The notes beneath the pieces are model-generated. The model did no database searches and had not been told where the DNA came from. It saw only the letters and a program-made list of their open reading frames with translations. Shown here one piece after another: positions 1-8,858 of a stretch of 64,000 nt of DNA. A program made the translations under genes and the position numbers. How positions within the stretch are numbered: position 1 is the first letter of the stretch; each line of letters begins with the position of its first letter. The DNA is from Clostridia bacterium. Lineage in GTDB: Bacteria > Bacillota > Clostridia > Peptostreptococcales > Acidaminobacteraceae. Location of the stretch: positions 110,095 to 174,094 of the forward strand of contig JAGYOH010000003.1 in the NCBI GenBank assembly GCA_018399635.1. Direction: 5' to 3'.

Positions 1-111
1 GGGTGCTTCGGCTGCGGGTTCCTCTGCTGCGGGTGCCTCGGCTGCGGGTGCGCTGCAGCCTGCAATCACAAGAACTGTCAACAGCATGAACACGATTAGA
101 AATTTTTTCAT
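1..111 (-). CDS. Lipoprotein N-terminus, probably ABC solute-binding protein (partial, runs off window)
   Basis: Only the first 37 residues are in the window. They form a lipoprotein signal peptide: MKK start, hydrophobic stretch, lipobox ending IAGC with the modified Cys at residue 19, then an Ala/Pro/Glu-rich linker (AAEAPAAEEPAAEAP). The start codon is preceded by a purine-rich GGGGG box. WtpA at 36193 has the same kind of signal and linker, so a solute-binding protein is the likeliest identity, but the binding domain lies outside the window. It is divergent from the AraC gene at 307, which may control it. Confidence 0.6.
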   Translation of the reverse strand, partial: MKKFLIVFMLLTVLVIAGCSAPAAEAPAAEEPAAEAP

Positions 112-166
112 TTAGTTTCCCCCTTTATTTTCAATAGTGCATTTCTTTATTACCCTTCAACCAAAA

Positions 167-198
167 AAATTAACCATAGAATTATTTTGAAATTAACC
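167..198. promoter_or_regulatory. Direct repeats AAATTAACC, candidate AraC-type sites
   Basis: AAATTAACC occurs at 167-175 and 190-198, 23 bp apart (about two helical turns), in the intergenic region between the divergent lipoprotein and the AraC-family gene. Tandem direct repeats are typical of AraC-family operators. That the neighbouring regulator binds here is inference. Confidence 0.35.
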
Positions 199-266
199 GA
201 ACCATAAAGAAAGCCACCATTTGTTAACAGTATATAAAAAACTCAGTATAAGTTCTTATATTTTTC

Positions 267-275
267 TGGTATAAT
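267..275 (+). promoter_or_regulatory. Extended -10 promoter for the AraC-family gene
   Basis: TGGTATAAT: consensus -10 TATAAT at 270-275 with the upstream TGn extension, about 30 bp before the start codon. No good -35 box is seen, as is common for extended -10 promoters. Confidence 0.5.
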
Positions 276-306
276 TTGTATAAAACCGATATTATTTGGA
301 GGACCC

Positions 307-1032
307 ATGAAAAAATCTCTGATCAAGGAACGCATCAAAAATCTGAATCACCATTACATACATCCCTCCTATCTGATGGAACGCAAACTGATCAGCGAAC
401 TGAAAATGGGCCTCAGGGCCCAGGGACTCGAGACCCTCAGGGTCATCAATGAAAACGACCGGGCGATTCTTGCCAAGGATCCGAAACGGTCTCTTAAAAA
501 TTCCATCATCGTCTCCTGCACCCTCTTCACCCGGGCCATCATCGAAGCCGGCGTGGACTCCGAGGACGCCTTCGCCCTGAGCGACCTCTTCATTCAGCAC
601 ATCGAAGAAATCCAGCCCCAGGAGGAACTTGAAGCCTTTGAATATGAAATGTTCGAAGACTTCATCGAGGTGATCCTGACGGCCAAGATCCAGAACTACC
701 CCAATCCCATCTCCAAGGTCATCCGCCACATCAACAACCACATCACCACGAAGCTTTCGGTTTCCGAACTGGCCAGGGTCGTGGACAAAACCCCGGACTA
801 CCTGACCAGGATCTTCAAGAAGGAGGTGGGCATGACCGTCATCGACTACATCCACCAGCAGAAGATCGAGGTTGCCAAGTACTTCCTCGAACACACCCCC
901 ATGGCGGTGACGGAGATCTCCAACCTGCTGGAGTACAGCAACCCCGCTCATTTTTCCACCGTCTTCACCAAGATCGCCGGCACCTCCCCCATCAAATACC
1001 GGCGGGCGGCGGACCAGAAGCAGTCCTCCTGA
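307..1032 (+). CDS. AraC-family transcriptional regulator
   Basis: 241 residues. The last ~100 residues are an AraC/XylS DNA-binding domain with two helix-turn-helix units: KLSVSELARVVDKTPDYLTRIFK and MAVTEISNLLEYSNPAHFST (about 150-230), ending in the typical GTSPIKYRR. The first ~135 residues are helical and match no ligand domain I recognise. The start has a GGAGGA box 5-6 bp upstream. It stands divergent to a lipoprotein gene, a usual arrangement for a local activator, so control of that transporter is plausible. The effector is unknown. Confidence 0.85.
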   Translation: MKKSLIKERIKNLNHHYIHPSYLMERKLISELKMGLRAQGLETLRVINENDRAILAKDPKRSLKNSIIVSCTLFTRAIIEAGVDSEDAFALSDLFIQHIEEIQPQEELEAFEYEMFEDFIEVILTAKIQNYPNPISKVIRHINNHITTKLSVSELARVVDKTPDYLTRIFKKEVGMTVIDYIHQQKIEVAKYFLEHTPMAVTEISNLLEYSNPAHFSTVFTKIAGTSPIKYRRAADQKQSS

Positions 1033-1041
1033 ACCCCTTTC

Positions 1042-1070
1042 TTGAGAATTTTCGACAATGATGATAAAAT
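1042..1070 (+). promoter_or_regulatory. Sigma-A-like promoter for proBA
   Basis: TTGAGA at 1042-1047, 17-bp spacer, TAAAAT at 1065-1070, about 30 bp before the proB start and just after the AraC-family stop codon. Confidence 0.6.
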
Positions 1071-1100
1071 CTCTGTATCACCGATTGAAGGAGGCCTCAC

Positions 1101-1901
1101 ATGCTGGCTCAAGCCCCTAGAGATTCCATAAAGAATGCAAAAAAAATCGTCGTCAAGGTAGGAACCAGTTCCCTGACCCACGCCTCAGGCAAGCTCAATC
1201 TCAATCAGATTGATTCCCTGGCCAGAGAAATCGCCGATATCCACCACAGCGGCATCGAGATCATTCTGGTGAGCTCCGGCGCCATCGCGGCGGGACTTGG
1301 CAAACTGGGTCTGAGAAAAAGCGACATCTCCCTTTCCGACAAGCAGGCCATGGCGGCCATCGGACAGAATATCCTCATGCACATGTACCGGAAAATGTTT
1401 TCTGAATACGGCATTGAAATCGGACAGATTCTCCTCACCAAGGAGGACTTCGACTCCCCCGAGAGAAGCGCCCTGTGCAAGGGCACCCTCGACGCCCTCT
1501 TTCGCTATGAAGTCCTTCCCATCATCAATGAGAACGACGCCGTGGCGGTGGCGGAAATCAAGGTGGGGGACAATGACACCCTCTCCGCCCTGGTCTGCAA
1601 TATCATCGGGGCGGACCTGCTCATCATCCTCTCCGACATCGACGGTCTCTACGAGGATGATCCGAAGGAGAACCCCCAGGCCCGGCTCATCCACCAGGTG
1701 ACGACCCTCGACGAGGCCGTCAGGGCCCTGGCCAAGGACACGGACAATGACATGGCCACCGGGGGAATGGGCACCAAGATCTCCGCCATTGAAATCGCCA
1801 TGAAGACCCGTACCAAGACCGTCATTGCCAACGGCAGGGAGAAGCATATCCTCAGGGATATCCTCTCCGGAAAAATCGTCGGCACCTACTTTGATCTATA
1901 A
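1101..1901 (+). CDS. proB: Glutamate 5-kinase
   Basis: 266 residues. It catalyses ATP-dependent phosphorylation of L-glutamate to gamma-glutamyl phosphate, the first step of proline synthesis, in the cytosol. The amino acid kinase fold is visible: VVKVGTSSLTH near residue 15, SSGAIAAGLGKLG near 53, INENDAVA near 140 and GGMGTKISA near 220. It ends at the kinase domain and lacks the C-terminal PUA domain of the ~370-residue enzymes, so it is the short form. A GGAGG box precedes the ATG. proA follows after 16 bp, so the two form an operon. Confidence 0.95.
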   Translation: MLAQAPRDSIKNAKKIVVKVGTSSLTHASGKLNLNQIDSLAREIADIHHSGIEIILVSSGAIAAGLGKLGLRKSDISLSDKQAMAAIGQNILMHMYRKMFSEYGIEIGQILLTKEDFDSPERSALCKGTLDALFRYEVLPIINENDAVAVAEIKVGDNDTLSALVCNIIGADLLIILSDIDGLYEDDPKENPQARLIHQVTTLDEAVRALAKDTDNDMATGGMGTKISAIEIAMKTRTKTVIANGREKHILRDILSGKIVGTYFDL

Positions 1902-1917
1902 CAAGGAGGCTACCTAC

Positions 1918-3159
1918 ATGGATGTTACCACCATCTGCCAGCAGGCCAAAGCGGCTTCTTACAGCCTGCAGACCCTTACGACAGAAGAAAAAAACACGAT
2001 TCTCCTCGCCTTCGGCGAGGCCTTGAAGGCCCGGATGGCTGAAATCCTCAAGGCCAACGAGAGAGATCTGGCGGAAGCCCGGAAGAACCAGATGAGGGAT
2101 TCCCTGAAGGACCGCCTTGTCCTTGACGAGGAAAGAATCCTGGACATGGCCGACAGTCTCAAGGACCTGGTGGCCCTCAAGGATCCCGTGGGTCAGGTGG
2201 ATGAAACCTGGACCACGGCGGAGGGCCTGGTCATCAGCAAGGTCCGAGTCCCCATCGGAGTGCTGGGGATGATTTATGAAGCCCGTCCCAACGTCACCCT
2301 CGACGCCGGGGCCATCGCCCTCAAGACCGGCAACACCGTGGTCCTCAAGGGGGGCAAGGAGGCCATCCACACCAACATCGCCATCGTGGAAATTCTTCAG
2401 GACACCCTCAGAGCCCTGGGATACAACAAGGACTTCATCCAGCTCATCGAATCCACAGACCGGGCGGCCACCATGGCGTTCATGACCATGAAGGACTATG
2501 TGGACGTCCTGATTCCCAGGGGTTCGGAACGGCTCATCAAGTCCGTCATGGAGCATTCCAAAATTCCCGTGCTTGAGACCGGGGCCGGCAACTGCCATAT
2601 TTTCGTGGACGAGGAGTCCCGGGACACCATGTCCATTCCCATCATCGACAACGCCAAGACCCAGCGGCCCTCGGTCTGCAATGCCCTGGAAAAAGTGCTG
2701 GTTCATGAGGCCATCGCCGGGGACTTCATCCCCAGACTTCATGAAGCCCTCAAGGACCGGGTGACCTTCAAGGGCTGCCCCCGGACCCTTGAAATCCTCC
2801 CCGGCATCGAAGCCCTCACCGAGGAGGAACTCTACAAGGAATTTCTGGATTACGTTCTCGGGGTCATCGTGGTCAAGGACTACCGGGCCGCCGTGGACCA
2901 CATCAACCGCTATTCCAGCTCCCATTCCGAATCCATCATCACCGACAACCTCGAACATGCCCGGTATTTCCTCGACCGGGTCATGTCCTCCACGGTCTAC
3001 CACAACGCCTCCACCCGCTTTACCGACGGGGGGATGTTCGGCTACGGGGCGGAGATCGGCATCTCCACCTCCAAGCTCCACGCCAGGGGTCCCATGGGCC
3101 TCAAGGAGATGACCACCATCAAGAACGTGGTCAGGGGCACGGGCCAGGTCAGAAAATAA
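1918..3159 (+). CDS. proA: Gamma-glutamyl phosphate reductase
   Basis: 413 residues, normal for the family. It reduces gamma-glutamyl phosphate with NADPH to glutamate semialdehyde, the second step of proline synthesis. It is an aldehyde-dehydrogenase-fold protein; the catalytic Cys is in QRPSVCNALEKVL (about residue 256), and IPRGS and the C-terminal GPMGLKEMTT stretch are typical. The ATG at 1918 is chosen because AAGGAGG lies 9-10 bp upstream and the N-terminus then matches the family; the frame is open further upstream but that overlaps proB. An intrinsic terminator follows. Confidence 0.96.
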   Translation: MDVTTICQQAKAASYSLQTLTTEEKNTILLAFGEALKARMAEILKANERDLAEARKNQMRDSLKDRLVLDEERILDMADSLKDLVALKDPVGQVDETWTTAEGLVISKVRVPIGVLGMIYEARPNVTLDAGAIALKTGNTVVLKGGKEAIHTNIAIVEILQDTLRALGYNKDFIQLIESTDRAATMAFMTMKDYVDVLIPRGSERLIKSVMEHSKIPVLETGAGNCHIFVDEESRDTMSIPIIDNAKTQRPSVCNALEKVLVHEAIAGDFIPRLHEALKDRVTFKGCPRTLEILPGIEALTEEELYKEFLDYVLGVIVVKDYRAAVDHINRYSSSHSESIITDNLEHARYFLDRVMSSTVYHNASTRFTDGGMFGYGAEIGISTSKLHARGPMGLKEMTTIKNVVRGTGQVRK

Positions 3160-3171
3160 ACCCATGAAGCA

Positions 3172-3206
3172 GACTCCGACAGAACAACCGTCGGAGTCTT
3201 TTTTTT
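3172..3206 (+). terminator. Intrinsic terminator of proBA
   Basis: GACTCCGAC (3172-3180) pairs with GTCGGAGTC (3190-3198), 9-nt loop, followed by a run of eight T. It lies 12 bp after the proA stop. Confidence 0.9.
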
Positions 3207-3280
3207 AACCTGATTTTCATCTTGATTTAATCCAGGAATCATCTTCGTGCGCTATAAAAGAATCAGAAAGGAGATGAACC

Positions 3281-3874
3281 ATGGATATTTTCGGCCATCT
3301 GATCCTGGGCGGTCTGATCAAGACCGGGATTGAAAAAGCCTCCCGCACCCCCCTCGACACCCCGCGCTTTCTTCTGGGCAGCGTACTTCCGGACCTCCGC
3401 CCCGACGTCACGTTCAATATCGTCAAGGGACGCACTGAAAAAGTCATGCACTACCGGGAGGCCTCCTTCGAACTGATTCTCAGTGAAATCAAAGCCGGTC
3501 AGCGTCTGAAAAACCCACAGGACCCCGCTCTCGACCTCGGCCGCTACACCCATTATTTTTCGGATTACTTTTGTCATCCCCACACCCGGGCCTTCAAGGG
3601 CAACCCCCTCACCCATCTCCTCTATGAACTCGGACTGACCCTGTATCTCATCCGAAACTACAGGTCGGTCAAGGAGGCCTTGCTGAAGGCAACTCCACCC
3701 CCCCTGGGCAGCATCGAAGCAATCAAGATCCACTTCGAACTGGAGCAGCTGGCCTATTTCAAGGAGCCCCCCTCCTACCGGCGGGATATCGCCTTCGCCC
3801 TCGGTTTCGGGCTGACCCTGGGCAATTCCCTGATCCACCAGAAAAAATCCGCAACCCTTCACCGGGCTGCTTGA
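3281..3874 (+). CDS. Zinc-dependent phospholipase C-like protein
   Basis: 197 residues, no signal peptide. It resembles the zinc-dependent phospholipase C family (S1/P1-nuclease-like fold) found as short cytosolic proteins in many Clostridia: N-terminal DIFGHLILGGL, then GSVLPDLRPD, MHYREASFELIL and RYTHYFSDYFCHPH, a His/Asp-rich set that would hold metal ions. The short bacterial members are mostly uncharacterised, so hydrolysis of phospholipids is inference. GAAAGGAG precedes the ATG. It is a single gene, convergent with the phn operon. Confidence 0.65.
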   Translation: MDIFGHLILGGLIKTGIEKASRTPLDTPRFLLGSVLPDLRPDVTFNIVKGRTEKVMHYREASFELILSEIKAGQRLKNPQDPALDLGRYTHYFSDYFCHPHTRAFKGNPLTHLLYELGLTLYLIRNYRSVKEALLKATPPPLGSIEAIKIHFELEQLAYFKEPPSYRRDIAFALGFGLTLGNSLIHQKKSATLHRAA

Positions 3875-3911
3875 AAAACAACCCCCCTTTTGATTTTGAA
3901 AAGGGGGGTTG
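3874..3911 (-). terminator. Terminator of the phn operon
   Basis: A 13-bp perfect stem (3879-3891 with 3899-3911, six G:C pairs in the middle) and a 7-nt loop. On the minus strand it starts two bases after the phnPP stop and is followed by five T. On the plus strand it also follows the phospholipase-like gene but has no T-run. Confidence 0.8.
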
Positions 3912-3912
3912 T

Positions 3913-4722
3913 CTATCTGAGAAGCTCGAATGCTTCGACGTAGCAGCTGCCCAGGGCCGCGTTGCTTTCCTTGGCGTAGTCGCCGTGGAAATCAGAACCG
4001 CCGGAAAGGACCAGACCGTGGGCTCCGGCCAGATTCCGGATTCTTGGCAGATCCTTTTCATCCAGGGAGGGATAACTGGCTTCAATCCCCATGAGACCCG
4101 CCTCCACCAGCTCAGGCACACTGTCGAGGTTGCCGTAGAGGGTGGGATGGGCCAGGATGGGGATGGCCCCCATGGCCCTGAGCACCCTCACGGCTTCAAT
4201 ATGGGAGGGATATTCGATGGCCAGGTCCAGGGGACCCTTGTTCTTGAACATTTTCTGATAAAAGTCACCGTAATACTCCCGGGCATGGCCCTTTTGAATC
4301 AGGACGTCCATGATGTGCTGCTTGTAGATGCCGTGGATGCCCTTTTTTTCCTTGAAATCCTCAAAACTGAGATCGTAGCCCAGGGCGATGAGTCTTTGAA
4401 TCTGCCTGCGGCTGTTTTCATGGCGCTGAGCCGTGGTTTTCTCAATCATCCGGTTGAGGGCTTCATCCTGGTCGTGGACATAAAGGCCCACGATATGGCA
4501 GGGGGTCTCCCTCTCATAATCATAGGCGCTGATTTCGATTCCCGGTACATAGTGGATGCCGAGGCTCTTAGCCAGCCGGTCATGGGACTCGATGCCGTAG
4601 ACCGTGTCATGGTCCGTGATGGCCATGTGGGTGATGCCCCGGTCTCTGGCCAGGGTGAAAACCGCCTCAGGACTCAGACTGCAGTCGGAATTTGATGTGT
4701 GGACGTGAAAATCCGCTTTCAT
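3913..4722 (-). CDS. phnPP: PHP-domain cyclic phosphate dihydrolase of the C-P lyase pathway (PhnPP-like)
   Basis: 269 residues with PHP metal-binding motifs: DFHVHTSNSDC near residue 4, ITDHDT near 38, LAHPTLYG near 187 and GSDFHGD near 243. Family knowledge: the PHP enzyme PhnPP of Eggerthella lenta and Clostridioides difficile hydrolyses 5-phosphoribosyl 1,2-cyclic phosphate, the PhnJ product, to ribose 5-phosphate and phosphate, bypassing ribose 1,5-bisphosphate. As last gene of a C-P lyase operon that has neither phnP nor phnN, that role fits. A generic PHP phosphoesterase is the alternative. Confidence 0.8.
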   Translation of the reverse strand: MKADFHVHTSNSDCSLSPEAVFTLARDRGITHMAITDHDTVYGIESHDRLAKSLGIHYVPGIEISAYDYERETPCHIVGLYVHDQDEALNRMIEKTTAQRHENSRRQIQRLIALGYDLSFEDFKEKKGIHGIYKQHIMDVLIQKGHAREYYGDFYQKMFKNKGPLDLAIEYPSHIEAVRVLRAMGAIPILAHPTLYGNLDSVPELVEAGLMGIEASYPSLDEKDLPRIRNLAGAHGLVLSGGSDFHGDYAKESNAALGSCYVEAFELLR

Positions 4723-4735
4723 GGTTAACCCTCCT

Positions 4736-5563
4736 TCAATCCAGGATACTGCGCTGCCTGAAATCGTTGATGGTGATTTCCATCAACCAGGCCGTGAGAA
4801 AAATCATGAAGACCCCGAAGCCCTGGGTGGCGTAATCCCCTCCCCGTGCGGCATTGTTGATGGCGCTGCCGATGGTCCCCGGGACTCCGGCTGCCGGCCC
4901 GATGACCACCGCCACCCCGAAATTGATTTCATTCCTGATGGCGATCCAGGAAATCATCTTGGTCATGGAGGAGGGCAGGACGGCTCCGAAGACGATCTGC
5001 AGCCAGTTGGAGCCCGTGGCCTTCAAGGCCTCGATGGTTCCCGTATCCACCTCCTCGAAGGACTCGGCAAAGGCCTTGGTGAAGAAGGCGAAGGTGTGGA
5101 AGAACATGCCCACCACCGCCGTGGTGGCGCTGAGGCCGTAGCCGGCGACAAAAATCAGGACCCAGATGATGGTGGGGACGGCTCTCACAAAGGAGGAAAT
5201 CCCCCGGATCAGATCAGTCAGCCACCCTGAGGAGAGGTTTCTGGCGGCCAGGAGACCGAAAACCAGGCCGAAGACCACCCCCAGAATGGTGGTGACGAAG
5301 CCCAGGGCCAGGGTGTTGAGCAGACTCATGAACATCTCGAGTCTTTTCTCCCCGGGGACGAGATCGAATCTGAAGAAGTTGCTGGCGATCCGACTGGCGA
5401 CCTCGAAACTGAACTGGTCCCACTTGTATTCCAGCCGGAAAAAAAGGGCATAGAAGGTCACCAGCAGAAAGAGAGTGACCAGGAGGCCGATGGCCCGGTC
5501 CGTGGCATTGTAGACCCTCAGCCGGGGACGGCCGAGGATGGTGCGCTTGATGGTTTCAATCAT
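4736..5563 (-). CDS. phnE: Phosphonate ABC transporter permease (second PhnE)
   Basis: 275 residues with about six membrane segments and the inner-membrane permease signature: EALKATGSNWLQIVFGAVLPSS is the cytoplasmic coupling loop. With the preceding permease it should form the heterodimeric channel of the phosphonate importer PhnCDE. Its start overlaps the previous stop by 4 bp (ATGA), with AAAGAGG upstream. Having two phnE genes is common in Bacillota. Confidence 0.9.
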   Translation of the reverse strand: MIETIKRTILGRPRLRVYNATDRAIGLLVTLFLLVTFYALFFRLEYKWDQFSFEVASRIASNFFRFDLVPGEKRLEMFMSLLNTLALGFVTTILGVVFGLVFGLLAARNLSSGWLTDLIRGISSFVRAVPTIIWVLIFVAGYGLSATTAVVGMFFHTFAFFTKAFAESFEEVDTGTIEALKATGSNWLQIVFGAVLPSSMTKMISWIAIRNEINFGVAVVIGPAAGVPGTIGSAINNAARGGDYATQGFGVFMIFLTAWLMEITINDFRQRSILD

Positions 5564-6375
5564 AATAGCCTCTTTCTGATCTGAATCGACAGCTGGTCGA
5601 AGGCGGTGATGGTGATCACCACCAGGATGACCGCCGCCGTCAATTCATCGAATCTTCTGAAGTGCTTGTAGATGCCGATGAGGTGTCCGATGCCGCCGCC
5701 GGCCAGGATACCGATGATGGTGGCGCTGCGGATGTTGGTTTCGATGGCATACAGGGTCCAGGAAATGGCCACGGGCAGGGTTTCGGGAAACACCGACTGG
5801 AAGATGATCTGCCAGTAGGTCGCCCCGGTGGCTTCCAGGGCTTCGATGCTGCCGTGGTTGGTCTCGTCGATCATGTCGGAAAAGAGACGGGCGTTGAAGC
5901 CGAAGGTCCCGATGCTCATGACCAGGAGGGCCAGAAATTCACCGAACCAGAAGGCCATGAGGAGGACGATGGCCCAGATGGCCGCCGGAACATTCCTCAG
6001 AAAGGTGGCGACGACCCTCAAAAGGACCTTGACCAGGGGGATGCGGCCGGTCCGCTTGGACATGCCGATGGCCGTGGCATAGGCCAGGGCGGACCCGATG
6101 GTCCCCGCCGCCACCGACAATGCGATGGTGACCCAGATGCCTTCAAAAAGATCCTGATAGTTGGCAAAGTTGGGTGGGAAGTATAGCCCGACAAAGCGGT
6201 CCAAGGCACTGAAAAGTCTAATGAAAATCAGCCAGAAATCGAATTCGATCAGTCGGCTGCTCAGCAGATAGAGGACTCCGAAGGCTCCCAGGACCAGGGC
6301 GTTGCGGCCTCGTTTTTCATTGAAAATCCCCTGGGGGTTGTCCCGGGGCAGGGTGTTGTCATGCCAGAATTTCAT
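5560..6375 (-). CDS. phnE: Phosphonate ABC transporter permease (first PhnE)
   Basis: 271 residues from the ATG at 6375; a second in-frame ATG lies at 6390. The later one is preferred because GGAG lies 9 bp upstream, but both overlap the end of phnC. Six or so membrane helices and the permease loop IEALEATGATYWQIIFQSVFPE are seen. It pairs with the next PhnE in the cytoplasmic membrane to move phosphonates delivered by PhnD. Confidence 0.88.
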   Translation of the reverse strand: MKFWHDNTLPRDNPQGIFNEKRGRNALVLGAFGVLYLLSSRLIEFDFWLIFIRLFSALDRFVGLYFPPNFANYQDLFEGIWVTIALSVAAGTIGSALAYATAIGMSKRTGRIPLVKVLLRVVATFLRNVPAAIWAIVLLMAFWFGEFLALLVMSIGTFGFNARLFSDMIDETNHGSIEALEATGATYWQIIFQSVFPETLPVAISWTLYAIETNIRSATIIGILAGGGIGHLIGIYKHFRRFDELTAAVILVVITITAFDQLSIQIRKRLL

Positions 6376-7129
6376 CGATTTTCGCTCCATAGATCAATTC
6401 GATCACTTCATTGGTGAGGGCCTCCGGGGGTCCGTTGAAGACGATTTCCCCCTGACTCATTCCGATGATCCGGTCCGAGTATTTGATGGCCACATCCACC
6501 TGGTGCAGGTTCACCAGACAGGGAATCTGCATGGACCGGCTGATGTCCTTGAGGTATTCCATGATCACCTTGGACGCCTGGGGATCCAGGGAGGCGATGG
6601 GTTCATCCGAGAGAATCATCTTGGGGTCCTGGATCAGGGCCCTGGCGATTCCCACCCGCTGCTTCTGTCCCCCGGAAAGATTGTTGCACCTGAAAAACTT
6701 GCGGTCCTCAAGACCCAGAAGATCCAGAATCTCCATGGCCCTCAGGATATCTTCCTTGGAGTAGAGGGAAAGGGCTCCTTTGAGGGTGGAGTAGTAGCCC
6801 AGTCTCCCGTGGAGCACGTTTTCCAGGGCCGTGAGCCGGTAGACCAGATTGTAGTGCTGGAAGACCATGCCGATCTGTTTTCGAACCTGTCTGAGGTCTT
6901 TTTTTCCCATCCCGACGATTTCTTTTTCATCGAAGACGATGCTGCTCCCTTGATCCGGCAATATCATCTGATTGATGCATCGGAAAAGAGTTGATTTCCC
7001 GGCCCCGCTCGGACCGATGACGGAAACCAACTCACCTTCTGATACATCAAAGGAAACCTTCTCAAGAGCCTTCGTTTTGCCTTCATAGGTTTTGGATAGA
7101 TTCTGAATACTGAGTATCACCTTTGACAT
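6359..7129 (-). CDS. phnC: Phosphonate ABC transporter ATP-binding protein
   Basis: 256 residues, ordinary for PhnC. Walker A GPSGAGKST near residue 37, Q-loop FQHYNL, signature LSGGQKQRVGIARAL near 147 and Walker B MILSDEP. It energises import through the two PhnE permeases. The ATG at 7129 is chosen because GGAGG lies just upstream and the protein then begins MSKVILSIQNLSKTYEG; the frame extends further upstream without family similarity. Confidence 0.93.
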   Translation of the reverse strand: MSKVILSIQNLSKTYEGKTKALEKVSFDVSEGELVSVIGPSGAGKSTLFRCINQMILPDQGSSIVFDEKEIVGMGKKDLRQVRKQIGMVFQHYNLVYRLTALENVLHGRLGYYSTLKGALSLYSKEDILRAMEILDLLGLEDRKFFRCNNLSGGQKQRVGIARALIQDPKMILSDEPIASLDPQASKVIMEYLKDISRSMQIPCLVNLHQVDVAIKYSDRIIGMSQGEIVFNGPPEALTNEVIELIYGAKIDEILA

Positions 7130-7163
7130 ACGAAACCTCCATGATTTCTCTGCTGCCGGAGAA

Positions 7164-8120
7164 TTACTCTCCGGCGTACATGACTTCCAAAAACTCGTAG
7201 TAGGAGGGATCCACGGCCACGAAGCGGTCGGTGAGATCCAGGACTGAAGCGTCGGAATCCGAACCACCCTCCATAAAGAGTCCTTCCACGGCGTTTTCAG
7301 GGGTAAGGTTCACGAAATGGTTCACGATGGCGTCGATGTGCTCCTGGGGCATGAATTCCTTGTTGACCCAGAAGGGACCGTTGGGCACCAGGGTCTGGGC
7401 GATGATGAAGAGCTCGTCCCACCGCTCGTCTCCGTAGGCGCAGCAGAAGGCGCCGGCATAGACCTTCTTGTTGGCGATGAGCTCCACGGATCCGGGATGG
7501 TTGCCGCCGAACTGGATTTCCTCAAAGAGGCCTCCCTCGGCCTTGGTGAGTTCGAAGACCTGGTTGCGGTCCTGGATGAGTCCCGATCCATCGGGTCCGA
7601 AGGCGTTGTAGAGGGTGGTGGTGGGGACCAGTCGGCCCGAAGTCGAAGTCGCAGAAACGAAGGAGAAGGATCTACCCTCCAGAGACAGGATCATCTCCTC
7701 GGGAGTCATGCCGTCAAAATCGGATTTGTTGTCGACATGGGTGGCGATGTAGGCGGGATAGCCCGCAATGGACTTGTCTCCCAGAGGTGCCTGGATGAAT
7801 AGGGGGATGACATTGGGGTTCTCGAGATGCGCCTTGGTATAGGTGGCGCCTGAGGGGGTTCCGATATGGGCGGTTCCTGAGAGAATGGACTCTGAAACCA
7901 CGGAGTAGTCGTCCGCCGCCACGTATTTCACTGTGGCATTGAAGGGCTCAAGGGCCTTGTTCATCTCCTCGATCACATAGCCCGAATAGTCCGTCATTTC
8001 TCCACCGTCATTGGGGAGAGAGGCGAAGATGTATTCGACGCTTTCCTCTTTGGCCTGACAACCTGTAACAATCACCAGCAGAAGCAACAACAATACCGAA
8101 AGTCCCAGATACTTTTTCAT
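7164..8120 (-). CDS. phnD: Phosphonate-binding lipoprotein
   Basis: 318 residues. A lipoprotein signal (MKKYLGLS, hydrophobic run, VTGC lipobox, Cys about residue 21) leads a PhnD/SsuA-type periplasmic-binding domain: FASLPNDGGEMTDYSGY, then KAHLENPNVIPLF and GLIQDRNQVF. It should capture phosphonates outside the membrane for PhnCEE. The start at 8120 follows AGGAGG by 6-7 bp; an upstream in-frame codon at 8144 would add eight residues before the signal and is less likely. It sits between phnL and phnC in the operon. Confidence 0.9.
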   Translation of the reverse strand: MKKYLGLSVLLLLLLVIVTGCQAKEESVEYIFASLPNDGGEMTDYSGYVIEEMNKALEPFNATVKYVAADDYSVVSESILSGTAHIGTPSGATYTKAHLENPNVIPLFIQAPLGDKSIAGYPAYIATHVDNKSDFDGMTPEEMILSLEGRSFSFVSATSTSGRLVPTTTLYNAFGPDGSGLIQDRNQVFELTKAEGGLFEEIQFGGNHPGSVELIANKKVYAGAFCCAYGDERWDELFIIAQTLVPNGPFWVNKEFMPQEHIDAIVNHFVNLTPENAVEGLFMEGGSDSDASVLDLTDRFVAVDPSYYEFLEVMYAGE

Positions 8121-8147
8121 GATTCTTCCTCCTTGATTTTTCAAAGT

Positions 8148-8858
8148 TTAGATAAATCCGCCTTGATCCATGTTGAACTGCTTATCGACAAGCCCCTCCA
8201 TGAACTCCAGATCATGGAAGATGCCCAGCATGGTAGTGCCATCGGCCTTGAGCTTCTCGATCAGTTCCCGGACCTTCTCCTTGTTGTGCTCGTCAAGGGA
8301 AGCCGTGGGCTCGTCGAGGAGCAGGAGCCTGGGTTTTTTGATCATGGCCGCCGCCACATTGAGTCTGAGCTTCTCTCCGCCGGAAAAATTCTGGGGATAG
8401 ACGTCCCAGAGGGCTTCATCGAGTTCAAAATGACTGAGCATGGCGGCGGTTTCCCCTTCGGCGACCGCTCTGGAATGACCCATTTCAAGAACCGCCTTCT
8501 CCACGATTTCCTTGGCCGTGGTCCTGGGCATGGTCCTCAGGAACTGGGAGACATAACCGATTTCATACTGTCTGAGATAGATGATCTCCTGCTCGCCGGC
8601 CTTGAAAAGATCGATCTCTCCAAAGGCTTCCGAGTCGTAGAGAATTTCTCCTTTTTGGGGCAGGTAGGTGCGGTAGATGCTTTTGAGGATCGTCGATTTG
8701 CCGGAACCGCTTTTTCCGGTAATCCCCACGAATTCACCATGGTCGACGGTGAAACTGATGTCCTCGCATCCCCTGATTTTCCGGTCCAGGTGGTGCAGGG
8801 TGAATTCCTTCGACAGGTTGCGAATCACCAGCAGACTCTTCTCCGTGGTCATGGTCAT
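8148..8858 (-). CDS. phnL: C-P lyase operon ABC-type protein PhnL
   Basis: 236 residues. An ABC ATPase with Walker A GKSGSGKST (near 49), signature FSGGEKLRLNVAAAM and Walker B LLLLDEPTASLD. Family knowledge: PhnL is not a transporter part; with PhnG, PhnH and PhnI it is needed to attach methylphosphonate to the ribose of a nucleoside triphosphate, and it can dock on the C-P lyase core with PhnK. The start overlaps the preceding stop by 4 bp (ATGA) with GGAGG upstream. Confidence 0.92.
   Translation of the reverse strand: MTMTTEKSLLVIRNLSKEFTLHHLDRKIRGCEDISFTVDHGEFVGITGKSGSGKSTILKSIYRTYLPQKGEILYDSEAFGEIDLFKAGEQEIIYLRQYEIGYVSQFLRTMPRTTAKEIVEKAVLEMGHSRAVAEGETAAMLSHFELDEALWDVYPQNFSGGEKLRLNVAAAMIKKPRLLLLDEPTASLDEHNKEKVRELIEKLKADGTTMLGIFHDLEFMEGLVDKQFNMDQGGFI

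Noticed and set aside
1852..3165. Long open frame antisense to proA (and similar ones at 12430-13851, 20115-21617, 33310-35160, 40432-41976)
   Set aside because: These mirror GC-rich codon use of real genes on the other strand, have no ribosome site and give Gly/His/Asp-rich proteins without domains.
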